64,000 nucleotides of DNA from Streptacidiphilus anmyonensis (GTDB taxonomy: Bacteria > Actinomycetota > Actinomycetes > Streptomycetales > Streptomycetaceae), in contig NZ_BBPQ01000005.1 in the NCBI RefSeq assembly GCF_000787855.1, positions 129,971-193,970 on the forward strand. Direction: 5' to 3'. Made by a program: the position numbers and the translations under genes. The notes below the pieces were generated by a model. The model was not told the DNA's origin and made no database searches. It was given only the letters and a program-made list of their open reading frames with translations. Position 1 is the first letter of the stretch. Every line of letters begins with the position of its first letter. Below are positions 15,679-23,997 of the stretch, piece by piece.

Positions 15679-17404
15679 AACCTGTGCCCCCGCCACGCCC
15701 GGAACCGCCGCGGACCGGCCCGCCTCGCAGGACCTGACGGGCCCGGCGGACGTGATCGTCACCGGCGCGCGCGTGCGTCTGGGCCCCGGGCGGTTCGCGG
15801 AGGCCGTCGCCGTCCGAGGCGGCCGGATCGCCGCCGTCGGCGACGCCGCCGACGTGCTGGAACTGGCCGGACCGCGGACCGAGCGCGTCCACGCGGACGG
15901 CGGGCTGGTCCTGCCGGGATTCCAGGACGCCCACATCCACGCCCCGTTCGCCGGACGCAACCTGCTGCGCATCTGGCTGAACGACCTCCCCGGACGCCGG
16001 GCCTACCTCGACGCCGTCGCCGCGTACGCGCAGGCCAACCCCGGCGAGCCGTGGATCGTCGGCGGCGGCTGGGCGATGGAGCACTTCCCCGGCGGGACGC
16101 CCCGCAAGGAGGACCTGGACGCGATCGTCCCGGACCGTCCCGTCTTCCTCTTCAACCGCGACGTCCACGGCGCCTGGGTCAACTCGCGCGCCCTGGAGCT
16201 CGCCGGCATCGACCGCCACACCCCCGACCCCGCCGACGGCCGGATCGAACGCGACCCGGCGACGGGCGAGCCGACCGGCACCCTCCACGAGGGCGCGGCC
16301 TACTCGTTCAACGACCACCACGTCCCGCTGCCGGGACGCGCCGAGTGGGAGGCGGCGATCCTCGCCGCGCAACGGCACCTGCACGCGCTCGGCATCACCG
16401 GCTGGCAGGACGCCTGGGTCACACCCGGCACTCAGGCCGCCTACGAGGCCCTTACGGCGGACGGGCGGCTCACCGCCCGCGTCGTCGGCGCGCTGTGGTG
16501 GGACCGGCACCGGGGTCTGGAGCAGATCGACGACCTGCTGACGCGCCGCGCCCAGGGGCTCGCCGTCGTCTCCCCGCGCGCCGGGCTGGGCTCCGGCTTC
16601 CTGCCGACCACCGTGAAGATCATGACCGACGGCGTGCTGGAGAACCACACCGGCGCGCTGCTGGAGCCCTACTGCGACGGCTGCGGCGGCCACAGCACCA
16701 ACAGCGGCCTCACCTACGTCGAACCGGAGCTGCTGAGCGCGGCGGTCACCGATCTGGACCGCCACGGCTTCCAGGTGCACCAGCACGCCATCGGCGACCG
16801 GGCGGTCCGCATCGCCCTCGACGCGGTCGCGGCGGCCCGCGCCGCGAACGGCCCCGGCCTGGACCGGCGCCACCACCTCGCACACCTGCAGCTGATCCAC
16901 CCGACCGACCTGCCGCGCTTCGCGCAGCTCGACGTGGTCGCCAACCTGCAGACCTACTGGGCCAAGAGCGAGCCGCAGATGGACGAGCTCACCGTCCCGT
17001 TCCTCGGCCCCGAGCGGGCCGGGCTCCAGTACCCGTTCGCGGACCTCCACGCGAGCGGCGCCCGCGTGGCGATGGGGAGCGACTGGGCGGTGACGACGGC
17101 GAACCCGCTGGAGCAGTTGGAGGTCGCGGTCACCCGCACCGATCCGGCGGACCGCGCCATCGCGCCGTTCCTGCCCGAGCAGCGACTGCCGCTCGACGTC
17201 GCCGTGGACGCCTTCACGGCGGGATCCGCCTACGTCAACCACGACGTCCAGGCCGGCGCGTTGGCGGTCGGCCGCCGGGCCGACCTGGTCGTGCTGGACC
17301 GCGACGTCTTCGCTCCGGGTTTCGCGAGCGCGGACCGCGTCCCGGTGGCTGACGCGCGGGTGCTGCTGACGGTCGCCTCCGGCGAGGTGGTGCACCGCGC
17401 CTGA
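15650..17404 (+). CDS. YtcJ-type metal-dependent amidohydrolase, module 1
   Basis: 584 residues of the amidohydrolase-3 group (N-substituted formamide deformylase / YtcJ). Metal ligands are intact: HIH in FQDAHIHAPF, the lysine in VKIMTDGVLE, His in HQHAIGDR, His in LAHLQLI and Asp in MGSDWAV. GTG 15650 sits right after AGAGGAAG and overlaps the permease by 29 nt; an in-frame TTG at 15662 has better spacing and is the alternative start. The first 35 residues are variable. It probably opens a C-N bond of the compound brought in by the NCS1 permease. Confidence 0.87.
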   Translation: MCSTLRTPTETCAPATPGTAADRPASQDLTGPADVIVTGARVRLGPGRFAEAVAVRGGRIAAVGDAADVLELAGPRTERVHADGGLVLPGFQDAHIHAPFAGRNLLRIWLNDLPGRRAYLDAVAAYAQANPGEPWIVGGGWAMEHFPGGTPRKEDLDAIVPDRPVFLFNRDVHGAWVNSRALELAGIDRHTPDPADGRIERDPATGEPTGTLHEGAAYSFNDHHVPLPGRAEWEAAILAAQRHLHALGITGWQDAWVTPGTQAAYEALTADGRLTARVVGALWWDRHRGLEQIDDLLTRRAQGLAVVSPRAGLGSGFLPTTVKIMTDGVLENHTGALLEPYCDGCGGHSTNSGLTYVEPELLSAAVTDLDRHGFQVHQHAIGDRAVRIALDAVAAARAANGPGLDRRHHLAHLQLIHPTDLPRFAQLDVVANLQTYWAKSEPQMDELTVPFLGPERAGLQYPFADLHASGARVAMGSDWAVTTANPLEQLEVAVTRTDPADRAIAPFLPEQRLPLDVAVDAFTAGSAYVNHDVQAGALAVGRRADLVVLDRDVFAPGFASADRVPVADARVLLTVASGEVVHRA

Positions 17405-17408
17405 CGCG

Positions 17409-17437
17409 CCGAGCGCTCGGTCGCTCGGTCGCTCGGT
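17409..17437. repeat. Tandem octamer and palindrome in a convergent gap
   Basis: Three tandem copies of CGCTCGGT (17414-17437) preceded by the palindrome CCGAGCGCTCGG (17409-17420). They fill the gap between the amidohydrolase and SRPBCC stops and could act as a terminator. Confidence 0.6.
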
Positions 17438-17884
17438 TCAGCCCTGCCCGCCCGCCTCGAGCAACCGCTTGAGGCGGGCCAGGTCCTTGGTGTTGGCGCG
17501 CCGCATCGCGGCGGCCATCATCGGGGCCGCCACCTTCGCGATCCCGGACGGCTCGCCGCGGTTGCGCAGGGTCATCCGCGTGTGCGTCGCGTCGACGGCG
17601 TCCCAGGTGTAGGTGGTCTCCATCGGGAACGGGCCCTGCTCGGTGCGCATGACCATGCGCCCGGGACCGTACTCGACCACCGCGTAGGTGTAACTGAGGG
17701 TCCGTCCCATGAAGTTCGCGACGAAGTCGAGCTTCGAGCCGAGCCCGAGTGGCGGCTCGGTCCGCCACCGCACGGATGTGATGTTCTCGTACCACTCGGG
17801 CGCGTTGTCGGGGTCGGCCGCGTAGGCGGCCACCTCGTCGCGCGGGCGGGCGATCACGGTCTCGGTCAGCACGTCGACGGGCAC
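17438..17884 (-). CDS. SRPBCC (START/polyketide-cyclase-like) protein
   Basis: A 148-residue helix-grip fold. First strand VLTETVIARPRDEVAAYAADPDNAPEWYENI is the classic SRPBCC start; GLGSKLDFVANFMGR and TYTWDAVDATHTRMTLRNRG are central strands; the long C-terminal helix is PMMAAAMRRANTKDLARLKRLLE. These proteins bind hydrophobic ligands and some act as cyclases or dehydratases; no substrate can be assigned. GTG 17884 has GCAGGAG upstream. It lies beside, but is not clearly co-transcribed with, the MerR gene. Confidence 0.85.
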   Translation of the reverse strand: MPVDVLTETVIARPRDEVAAYAADPDNAPEWYENITSVRWRTEPPLGLGSKLDFVANFMGRTLSYTYAVVEYGPGRMVMRTEQGPFPMETTYTWDAVDATHTRMTLRNRGEPSGIAKVAAPMMAAAMRRANTKDLARLKRLLEAGGQG

Positions 17885-18047
17885 GGTGTACTCCTGCGCT
17901 CGGTCCCTACGGCCCTACGGGCCATGCTGCCGGATCGCACGCCGCCACCGTGGCGACGACGCGCCGTGGGGCCGCAGGGCGCATGACCGCAGGGCCGCGG
18001 TGGCAGCGGTTGGTCGCGGCGGCGGACCGTTCGCGGCGGTCGGCCCG

Positions 18048-19007
18048 TCACGCCTCCGCGAGCTGCGCGACGAGCGCGGAGCTGAGCCAGACGTCGACGG
18101 CCCCGAGGGTCGGCACCGGGGTCAGCTCGGCCACCAGCCCCCAGTAGCGACGCATCGCGGGGTGCTCGCCGGCCGACAGGTCGCGCCCGAGCTCGCGGCG
18201 GTAGCCGGGAGAGTCGCGGCGGCCGTGCGCGCGGGCGTGCGCGCCGACGAAGCAGTCCAGCGCCTCACCCGCGGCCGGGCCGCGCCCGTCGGCCAGGGCG
18301 GGCGCAGCCAGGTCGTATGCCTCGCGCAGGCCGTCGTAGAGCAGCTCCGGCTCGGGTGGTGCCGGCCGGTGCGCGGCCAGGCAGCCCTCGTCCGCGGCGC
18401 CGGTCAGCTCGTGCAGCCGCGCGAACGCCAGCACCTGCGCCGGCGAGGGCCGCTCGGGCAGCGGCGGCACGGCGGCGTCGATGATCGCGTCCGTCAACCG
18501 GGCCGGGAGCCGCAGCGGCAGCAGCCTGCGCCAGTACCGCACCAATGTGTCCGTCACCGGAGGCGTCCCCAACGCACCGACCAGTCGCAGCAGTTCCGCA
18601 CGCTCGCCGGGCACGGCCTCGTGCAGCAGCCGCAACGCCGCCTCCCTCCACCGCAACGCGGCCATCTCGGCCCCGATCGCGTCCAACCGCCGCGCCACGA
18701 CACCCTCGAGCGTTCGCCCTGCGGCTTCCCCGGCCCCGCAGCCGCCCCCGTCCGCCTCCTCCGCGACCACCCGGGCGACCTCAGGCAGCGGCACGTCCAA
18801 CGCCCGCAGCGACCGGATCAGCCGCAGCCTCGCCAACGCCTCCGGCGCGTAACGCCGATGGCCCCCGCCACTGCGGTCCGTCTCCGGCAGCAACCCCTGG
18901 TCGGAGTAGAACCGCACCGCCTTCACACTCACCCCGGCCCGCTCGGCGAGCTCCCCGATACTCAGCAGGTCGTCCGGCAGCAAGTCGTCCACCCCCCACA
19001 CCCACAC
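18048..19007 (-). CDS. MerR-family regulator with long C-terminal effector domain
   Basis: 319 residues. The MerR HTH spans about residues 15-85: LSIGELAERAGVSVKAVRFY, then SDQGLLPETDRSGGGHRRY. A dimerisation helix follows, then about 190 residues of helical effector region with a Gly/Cys pair (GGGCGAGEAAG), longer than simple metal-sensing MerR proteins. Start is GTG 19007 with GGAGGGC upstream; GTG codons at 19001 and 18992 are alternatives. A MerR-type promoter with 19-bp spacer occurs 3.3 kb away at 22297-22327 and is a candidate target. Confidence 0.85.
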   Translation of the reverse strand: MWVWGVDDLLPDDLLSIGELAERAGVSVKAVRFYSDQGLLPETDRSGGGHRRYAPEALARLRLIRSLRALDVPLPEVARVVAEEADGGGCGAGEAAGRTLEGVVARRLDAIGAEMAALRWREAALRLLHEAVPGERAELLRLVGALGTPPVTDTLVRYWRRLLPLRLPARLTDAIIDAAVPPLPERPSPAQVLAFARLHELTGAADEGCLAAHRPAPPEPELLYDGLREAYDLAAPALADGRGPAAGEALDCFVGAHARAHGRRDSPGYRRELGRDLSAGEHPAMRRYWGLVAELTPVPTLGAVDVWLSSALVAQLAEA

Positions 19008-19155
19008 ACCAGGCTTCTTCGCCCTCCGAGCCTAGCCTGAGCCTGCGCCGGTCAGCCGTCCCGTGTGAAGCCCGCGGAGCCGGGCAGCAGCAGGGGAGGC
19101 CGCGGCCTCTCGTCGCTCCGGTCGCGGCCGCCCTGCGCCCCGGGAGGAGGTCACC

Positions 19156-19407
19156 GTGGTCGGATACGAACTGCGCGAGCAGCACGTGGAGTTGCGGGAC
19201 TGCGACCCGCCCGGGCTCTGGCACATCGTCGAGGCCGGACGCCTGCGCGCGCTCTGCGGGCACACCGTCGACACGGCGGCCGCGGCCCGGCCGGTCGCGG
19301 AGCTCGGCGGCATCGACTCCGAGTGCTGCTGCGACCCGTGCGAGCAGATCCACCGCGGCGCGGCCGGCAGGCCGCTGAACGGGAACTGGCACGACACGCG
19401 CCCATGA
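19156..19407 (+). CDS. Small Cys-rich protein A
   Basis: 83 residues from GTG 19156 with a strong GGGAGGAGG site. It contains WHIVEAGRLRALCGHTVD near 23-40 and ECCCDPCEQIH near 56-66, so likely a small zinc-binding protein. The same W-H-(I/V)-x-x-A-G-x-L-x-A-x-C-x-H pattern occurs in the gene at 19559, so these are two diverged paralogues. The function is unknown; such small proteins are common beside WhiJ-type regulators in Streptomyces. Confidence 0.7.
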   Translation: MVGYELREQHVELRDCDPPGLWHIVEAGRLRALCGHTVDTAAAARPVAELGGIDSECCCDPCEQIHRGAAGRPLNGNWHDTRP

Positions 19408-19558
19408 CCGCGCCGACGAGTTTGGAGGCGCGGTCACCGGTCAGAAGCCCGGGGACCGCCGCTCCCTCCCACGAACCGCGACGCGGCGGCAGGCGCCCCG
19501 GACGCCCGAACCCTCCGGGGCGTCCCGCGTTCCTTCCCCGGGCACCAGGGAGGCCGTC

Positions 19559-19789
19559 ATGGCACACTACCTGCTCCGCGCCGAGGCCCTGCGCCGGCAG
19601 CACGCGCGGGGGCGACAGCGGCATCGCTGGCACGTGGCCCGGGCCGGCGCGCTGTTCGCCGTCTGCACGCACCGCCTGGGGCCGGCCACGAGCGTGCGTC
19701 CCATCGAGGACGCGGAAGGCATCCCCGAGGACCACCGCTGCCCGGAATGCTGGGACCGCGCGCTCGCAGAGCTGATGCTGCCCGCCTGA
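19559..19789 (+). CDS. Small Cys-rich protein B, paralogue of A
   Basis: 76 residues from ATG 19559 with CAGGGAGG upstream. WHVARAGALFAVCTHRLG near 24-41 mirrors protein A, and CPECW near 61-65 forms a CxxC pair. Together C...H and CxxC could bind one zinc ion. The N terminus is basic and helical (LRAEALRRQHARGRQRHR). The gap to protein A (19408-19558) is GC-rich with no gene seen. Unknown function. Confidence 0.7.
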   Translation: MAHYLLRAEALRRQHARGRQRHRWHVARAGALFAVCTHRLGPATSVRPIEDAEGIPEDHRCPECWDRALAELMLPA

Positions 19790-19916
19790 GCCCATGCCGG
19801 AGCGTCCGCCGCGCCGAGGTGCCAGTTGGATGCATACCGTTCGTCCTGGACACCCAACGCCGAGAGCCTCGACGCCTATGAGCACTGCGCTCGGCAGGAT
19901 GTGCCCCAGTCCCGAC

Positions 19917-19954
19917 GGGTCGCTGCGGGTCGCTGCGGGTCGCTGCGGGTCGCC
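19917..19954. repeat. 10-bp tandem repeat upstream of the DUF6879/HTH operon
   Basis: GGGTCGCTGC three times plus a partial fourth copy, about 70 bp before the first start of the operon. The rest of the 19790-20022 gap shows no gene. Confidence 0.7.
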
Positions 19955-20022
19955 TGGTGCGATTCTCGGTATCCGTCCTACCGTTGGCGGCCAGTGATCC
20001 GCCGGTTACAACGGGAGGCACC

Positions 20023-20232
20023 GTGAAGATCGAGAAGCTCACGTTCCTCGGCAGCACGTCCGAGGACGGCGACTGCCCGACGCTCTACGAGACGGAGACG
20101 GGCGATCTCGTGATCCAGGGGGACCTGGTCACTGATCCCGACGTGACGGGCCAGGCGCGGCATGTGAAGCCGCACGAGGGCTTCGTGGTCGTGCCTCGTG
20201 AGCTGCTGGTCCGCTTCGCCCCGAGGTCGTGA
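20023..20232 (+). CDS. Small conserved-type protein, first gene of DUF6879/HTH operon
   Basis: 69 residues from GTG 20023 with GGGAGG upstream. It is strand-rich: KIEKLTFLGSTSEDGDCPTLY, TGDLVIQGDLV and GFVVVPRELLVRF. I recall similar small proteins encoded just ahead of DUF6879 and HTH genes in Streptomyces, but the biochemical role is unknown. Its stop overlaps the next start in GTGA, so the three genes are translationally chained. Confidence 0.75.
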   Translation: MKIEKLTFLGSTSEDGDCPTLYETETGDLVIQGDLVTDPDVTGQARHVKPHEGFVVVPRELLVRFAPRS

Positions 20233-20753
20233 CGATGCTTCCGTTCAGCGAGATCAGCCGCTTCTTCGAGGACTTCGAGCACACCGCTTGGAGGTTGGAA
20301 AGCAGGCGGCAGTACGCCACCGACCTGGAGTCTCCTCGGTTCGCCGTCTTTCGGGCGACGGGCCGGTTGCCGGACCGGCCAGGTCACCCTTGGGTGGAGA
20401 ACGTGATCCGCCAACTCGACCAGGGCAAGACGTTCGGCCGGGTGCGCATCGTGGACGAGCCGCTGACGGAGAACCAGGCGTTCCTCCTGGCCAGCTCCCT
20501 GGAGAGCCCGGAGGACATCCGGGTCCTGCGGAGGTCCAAGGCCAGGGAGCTGGACCTGCCCGACGAGGACGTCTGGATCTTCGACTCGAAGACCATCGCC
20601 CGCCTGGTCTTCGATGAACAGGACCGCACGCTCGGCGTGGAGGTCTCCGCGGATCCCGCCGCGGTGCTCCGGCTCTGCCAGATCCGGGACGCTGCCCGGC
20701 ACTTCGCCGTGCCTGCGCAGGACTTCGCGGCGGCGCTAACGTCGGAGGCGTGA
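20229..20753 (+). CDS. DUF6879-family protein
   Basis: 174 residues from GTG 20229 (ATG 20235 is the alternative). Family landmarks are FEDFEHTAWRLESRRQY at the N terminus, RVRIVDEPLTENQ in the middle, EDIRVLRR, and DVWIFDSKTIARLVFD near 120-137. DUF6879 proteins accompany Scr1/WhiJ-type HTH regulators; their activity is not established. Both neighbours overlap it by 4 nt. The usual DUF397 partner of such regulators is absent here, so this protein may take the partner role. Confidence 0.8.
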   Translation: MTMLPFSEISRFFEDFEHTAWRLESRRQYATDLESPRFAVFRATGRLPDRPGHPWVENVIRQLDQGKTFGRVRIVDEPLTENQAFLLASSLESPEDIRVLRRSKARELDLPDEDVWIFDSKTIARLVFDEQDRTLGVEVSADPAAVLRLCQIRDAARHFAVPAQDFAAALTSEA

Positions 20754-21592
20754 CCACCGACTTCCAGCGCGCTCGGACCGCCCTCGGAGCCAGGCTCCTG
20801 GAGCTGAGGAACGAGGGCGGTCTCACGGGCAGGCAGCTTGCCGCCCGACTTGGGTGGACGCAGTCCAAGGTGTCCAAGTTGGAGACCGGGAAGCAGACGG
20901 CCACGCCGGAGGATCTGGTGGCGTGGGCGGAGGGCGTGGGCAAGCCCGGCGCTGCCACGGAGCTGAAGGCGCGGCTGTTGGGCGCGGAGTCCTCGTACCG
21001 GTCCTGGCGGCGGCAACTCGCCGCAGGACACCGGCCTCGGCAGGACGAGGGGATCGAGCAGTCCCGCAGGACGTCTCTGACTCGGGCGTTCGAGTCCGCC
21101 CGGGTTCCCGGCCTGCTCCAGACACCCGACTACGCGCGAGCGCTGCTCACGATGGCCGCCGACTTCGCCGAGTCCCCCAAGGACACGGAGGATGCCCTAC
21201 GCGCCCGTATGCGCCGACAGGAGGTCTTGTACGAGCCGGGCCGGACCTTCGAGTTCATCGTCTGGGAGTCGGCCCTCCATGCCCGCGTGGCGGCTCCGGC
21301 CGTGATGGCCGCCCAGCTCGACCGGCTGACAGGACTGGTGGGCCTCGACACGATCAAGTTCGGAGTGATCCCGCTGTCCGCACCGCTGCGGCGGACACCC
21401 GCTCACGCGTTCTGGATCTACGACCGGGACAGGGTCATCGTCGAGATGATCAACGCGGAGATGTGGCTCGACGATCAGGCTGACGTCGCCCGCTACGAGA
21501 GGGCGTTCGCTTGGCTGGGCGAGACGGCCGTCTACGGTCAGCAGGCTCAACGGGTCATCGCCACTGTCCGCGCTTCCCTCGGCCGTACTTGA
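20750..21592 (+). CDS. HTH regulator with DUF5753 (WhiJ/Scr1-like)
   Basis: 280 residues from GTG 20750. An Xre-type HTH occupies about 8-62 (GRQLAARLGWTQSKVSKLETGKQ), followed by DUF5753 from about 95 to the end: LTRAFESARVPGLLQTPDYARALL, RRQEVLYEPGRTFEFIVWESALH and FGVIPLSAPLRRTPAHAFWIYD. WhiJ-like proteins of this architecture influence development and are annotated as antitoxin-like regulators. It likely autoregulates the three-gene chain. Three further small genes follow on the same strand. Confidence 0.88.
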   Translation: MTTDFQRARTALGARLLELRNEGGLTGRQLAARLGWTQSKVSKLETGKQTATPEDLVAWAEGVGKPGAATELKARLLGAESSYRSWRRQLAAGHRPRQDEGIEQSRRTSLTRAFESARVPGLLQTPDYARALLTMAADFAESPKDTEDALRARMRRQEVLYEPGRTFEFIVWESALHARVAAPAVMAAQLDRLTGLVGLDTIKFGVIPLSAPLRRTPAHAFWIYDRDRVIVEMINAEMWLDDQADVARYERAFAWLGETAVYGQQAQRVIATVRASLGRT

Positions 21593-21679
21593 GCATCACC
21601 AGGGATCTGCGCACCGCTCCGGGGAATCACGGAGAATCGCCGCCCCGACGGCGAATCAGGACTCCTTACGGTCAGTCAC

Positions 21680-21898
21680 ATGGCCGTTACCGAATCCTCC
21701 GCCGCCACGCACCGTGCGCACACCGCCCGCGCCACGTGCGACCCCCTCCCCCGTGGCTCCGAGACGCCCGAATGCCGCACGGGCGCGGACCGCTGGCCGG
21801 ACCTGCACGAGCTGTGCCATGCCCCTGGCCACCAGGACCGCATGCTGGGCTGGGTGAGGGTCCCGTGCGCCTGCGAGCGTCATCAGGAGGCGCCATGA
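21680..21898 (+). CDS. Small Cys-rich protein C
   Basis: 72 residues from ATG 21680. Five cysteines occur in pairs or with His: ATCDPL, PECRTG, LCHAPGH and VPCACERH. A zinc-binding role is plausible. No recognised family. The stop overlaps the next start (ATGA at 21895-21898), so it is coupled to the following 58-residue gene. The 87-bp gap from the HTH gene allows co-transcription. Confidence 0.6.
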   Translation: MAVTESSAATHRAHTARATCDPLPRGSETPECRTGADRWPDLHELCHAPGHQDRMLGWVRVPCACERHQEAP

Positions 21899-22071
21899 CC
21901 ACCGCTCAGGAACAGTCCGCGCGGCACGCCGCAGGGCCGGATCCCGTCGTGGATCGGGCAATCTGGGAGCGGCTCCGCCGTGCTGCCTACCTTGGCCTGC
22001 TGCTGCCTGAAGGGTTGACGCTCCTCGACCAGCTCCACGACCTGTACCCCGACTGGCGGGAGGAATGGTGA
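21895..22071 (+). CDS. Small helical protein
   Basis: 58 residues from ATG 21895 with AGGAGGCGCC upstream. One long predicted helix runs through VVDRAIWERLRRAAYLGLLLPEGLTLLDQLHDLYPDW. No cysteines and no membrane segment. Unknown function; it is tightly coupled to genes on both sides, which supports it being real. Confidence 0.6.
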   Translation: MTTAQEQSARHAAGPDPVVDRAIWERLRRAAYLGLLLPEGLTLLDQLHDLYPDWREEW

Positions 22072-22073
22072 CC

Positions 22074-22268
22074 ATGGCCGGCGACGAGCCGCAGGTGCCG
22101 GGCCACTGCATCGGCTGCGGGGTCGGCGGCAGGCTCGGCCGACTGATCAACGAGGTCGATACCAACTCCGGCGCGGGCTGGACCAACGTGCAGTGCGCGG
22201 AGTGCGAGGAGCAAGGCCGGGGCCTGCCGCCGGTCGGGCCGTGGACACCGCGTCGACACCAGCTCTGA
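22074..22268 (+). CDS. Small two-CxxC protein
   Basis: 64 residues. CIGCGVGG near 13 and CAECEEQG near 42 form a four-cysteine zinc-ribbon pattern. GGGAGGA at 22058-22064 gives best spacing to ATG 22074; ATG 22065 and GTG 22068, which overlap the previous stop, are alternatives. Last gene of the small-protein set; the hydrolase that follows has its own promoter. Confidence 0.6.
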   Translation: MAGDEPQVPGHCIGCGVGGRLGRLINEVDTNSGAGWTNVQCAECEEQGRGLPPVGPWTPRRHQL

Positions 22269-22296
22269 GCCACTGGAGTCAGTTCCGCTCCGGGAC

Positions 22297-22327
22297 TTGA
22301 ATCTCCCCCAACGGGAGTTCCTAGCGT
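22297..22327 (+). promoter_or_regulatory. MerR-type promoter with 19-bp spacer
   Basis: TTGAAT (-35, 22297-22302) and TAGCGT (-10, 22322-22327) are separated by exactly 19 bp, which fits MerR-activated promoters rather than the usual 17-18 bp. The spacer carries a near-dyad (GAATCTCCC / GGGAGTTC). The -10 ends 6 nt before ATG 22334, so transcription probably starts at the start codon. Confidence 0.7.
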
Positions 22328-22333
22328 GGCCGC

Positions 22334-23890
22334 ATGCGAAACGATCACGACATCACGACCGCGTTCGTCCTGGCCTCCGGCCCCTTCACGGGCGGACTGC
22401 TGTGGGAGCGGGTGGGCGAGCGCCTGCGCGAGGCGGGTGCGGAGGTGCACACCGCGCAGTTGACCGGGGCGGGTGGCGATGCGCCGGCCTCGGGAGATCA
22501 CCCGGAGGAGGACGAGGCCGAGGCCGACCTCGAGACCCACATCGCAGATGTGGTCCGGCTGATCGACGACGTCGCCGCGCCGCAGGTGGTGCTCGTCGGG
22601 CACGGGTACGCCATCCTTCCCGTGCTCGGCGCGGCGCAGCAGCGTGTGGACCGCGCGGCGCGGATCGTGTACCTCGACTCCGGACTGCCGCAGGACGGCG
22701 ACGCGGGGATCACCCTGGTGCCCGACGCCGGCCTGCGGGAGCTGCTGCGGGAGTCGCCGGAGGCGACGGTGCCCGCGCCCGCGCCCGACGAGTGGGAGCG
22801 GTGGGGGAACACCACCGGATTGACCGCCGCGGATCTGGACCGGCTCTCCGCGCTGGCCGCGCCGCAGCCCGGCCGCACGCTCACGCAGCCGCTGCGGCTG
22901 ACCGGCGCGCTGGCGGCGGTGCCGACCAGCGGGATCCTGTGCACGGCGGGCGGGGTGACCATCGCCGCCGTGCAGAGCCTGGTGTCGTCCGGGATGCCGC
23001 AGTTCCAGGCCCTGGCCGATCCGCGGGTCGGGTTCTTCGAGCTGGAGACCGGCCACTGGCCGATGCTCTCCTGCCCGGACGAGCTCGCCGCGACGCTGCT
23101 GCGCGCCGCCGCCGGCGACGGGCACCGGCTCGTTCCGGCCGCCGCGAGCAGGCCGTTCCAGGCGCGTCCGTTCCTGCTGGACGTCCCCGACGCGGCCCGG
23201 GTCCGCAGCGGCCGCGTCGACCTGCACCTGCCGCCGCGGGTGGCCCCGCAGCCGGACGCCGGGTATCCCGTTCCCGCCGTGCTCTTCGTGCACGGCGGCC
23301 CGCTGCCGCGGGACATGGTCCCCGCGCCGCGCGACTGGCCGCTATACACCGGCTACGCCCGACTCGCGGCGAGCGAGGGCCTCGTCGGAGCGGTCGTGTC
23401 GCACCGCCTCCACACGCCGTCCGACTACCCGACCGCCGCCGCGGACGTCGCCGAGGCCCTGGAGGTGCTGCGCGCCGATCCGCGCGTCGACGCGGAGCGG
23501 ATCGCGGTCTGGTGCTTCTCCGGCGCGGGCCTGCTGCTGGCGGACCACCTCGCCGCTCCCCCGCCGTGGCTGCGTTGCGTCGCCGCGACCTATCCGGTGC
23601 TGGCCCCGCTGCCGGGGTGGACCGGTGTCGACCCGCGCTTCGCCCCCGCCGCGGTGCTGCCGAAGTCCGGCGGCCTGCCGGTCGTGCTGACCCGCGTCGG
23701 CCTGGAGTCGCCGGAGATCGCCGAGACCGTGGCCTCGTTCCTTGCGGCCGCAGGCGAGTGCGGCGCGACGGTGGAGCTCGTCGACGTGCCGAACGGCCGC
23801 CACGGCTTCGACGTGGAGGAGCCGACACAGGAGTCCAGCGAGGCCGTCCGGCGCGCGATGCGCGCGGTGTGCGCGCGTCTGCGCGGTTGA
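22334..23890 (+). CDS. Tandem alpha/beta-hydrolase fusion with degenerate N-terminal half
   Basis: 518 residues in two hydrolase-like halves. The first (about 1-265) follows the esterase/salicylate-esterase pattern (VGERLREAG, LETHIADVVRLI, VVLVGHGYA), but the nucleophile elbow reads G-H-G91-Y instead of G-H-S-Y, and the HG oxyanion motif is VLASGPF. This half should be catalytically dead. The second (about 290-518) keeps oxyanion FVHGG, nucleophile Ser396 in WCFSGAG and a late HGFD histidine, like dienelactone-hydrolase or acetyl-esterase-type enzymes. It sits alone behind a MerR-type promoter. Substrate unknown. The frame is continuous, so I regard the fusion as real. Confidence 0.8.
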   Translation: MRNDHDITTAFVLASGPFTGGLLWERVGERLREAGAEVHTAQLTGAGGDAPASGDHPEEDEAEADLETHIADVVRLIDDVAAPQVVLVGHGYAILPVLGAAQQRVDRAARIVYLDSGLPQDGDAGITLVPDAGLRELLRESPEATVPAPAPDEWERWGNTTGLTAADLDRLSALAAPQPGRTLTQPLRLTGALAAVPTSGILCTAGGVTIAAVQSLVSSGMPQFQALADPRVGFFELETGHWPMLSCPDELAATLLRAAAGDGHRLVPAAASRPFQARPFLLDVPDAARVRSGRVDLHLPPRVAPQPDAGYPVPAVLFVHGGPLPRDMVPAPRDWPLYTGYARLAASEGLVGAVVSHRLHTPSDYPTAAADVAEALEVLRADPRVDAERIAVWCFSGAGLLLADHLAAPPPWLRCVAATYPVLAPLPGWTGVDPRFAPAAVLPKSGGLPVVLTRVGLESPEIAETVASFLAAAGECGATVELVDVPNGRHGFDVEEPTQESSEAVRRAMRAVCARLRG

Positions 23891-23997
23891 GTTGAGCCGG
23901 ATTCTCATCGCGTCTTCATACGGCGGGGCCGGTCGGCGGGTATCAGCCGGGTGTCCGAGCATTTCGCAGGTCAGGCAGGACAGGGCAGGCGAGGACC

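Noticed and set aside
13831..15972. A 713-codon minus-strand open frame opposite the NCS1 permease
   Set aside because: Antisense to a clear membrane transporter, rich in His/Asp/Arg/Gln with no fold; not a gene.
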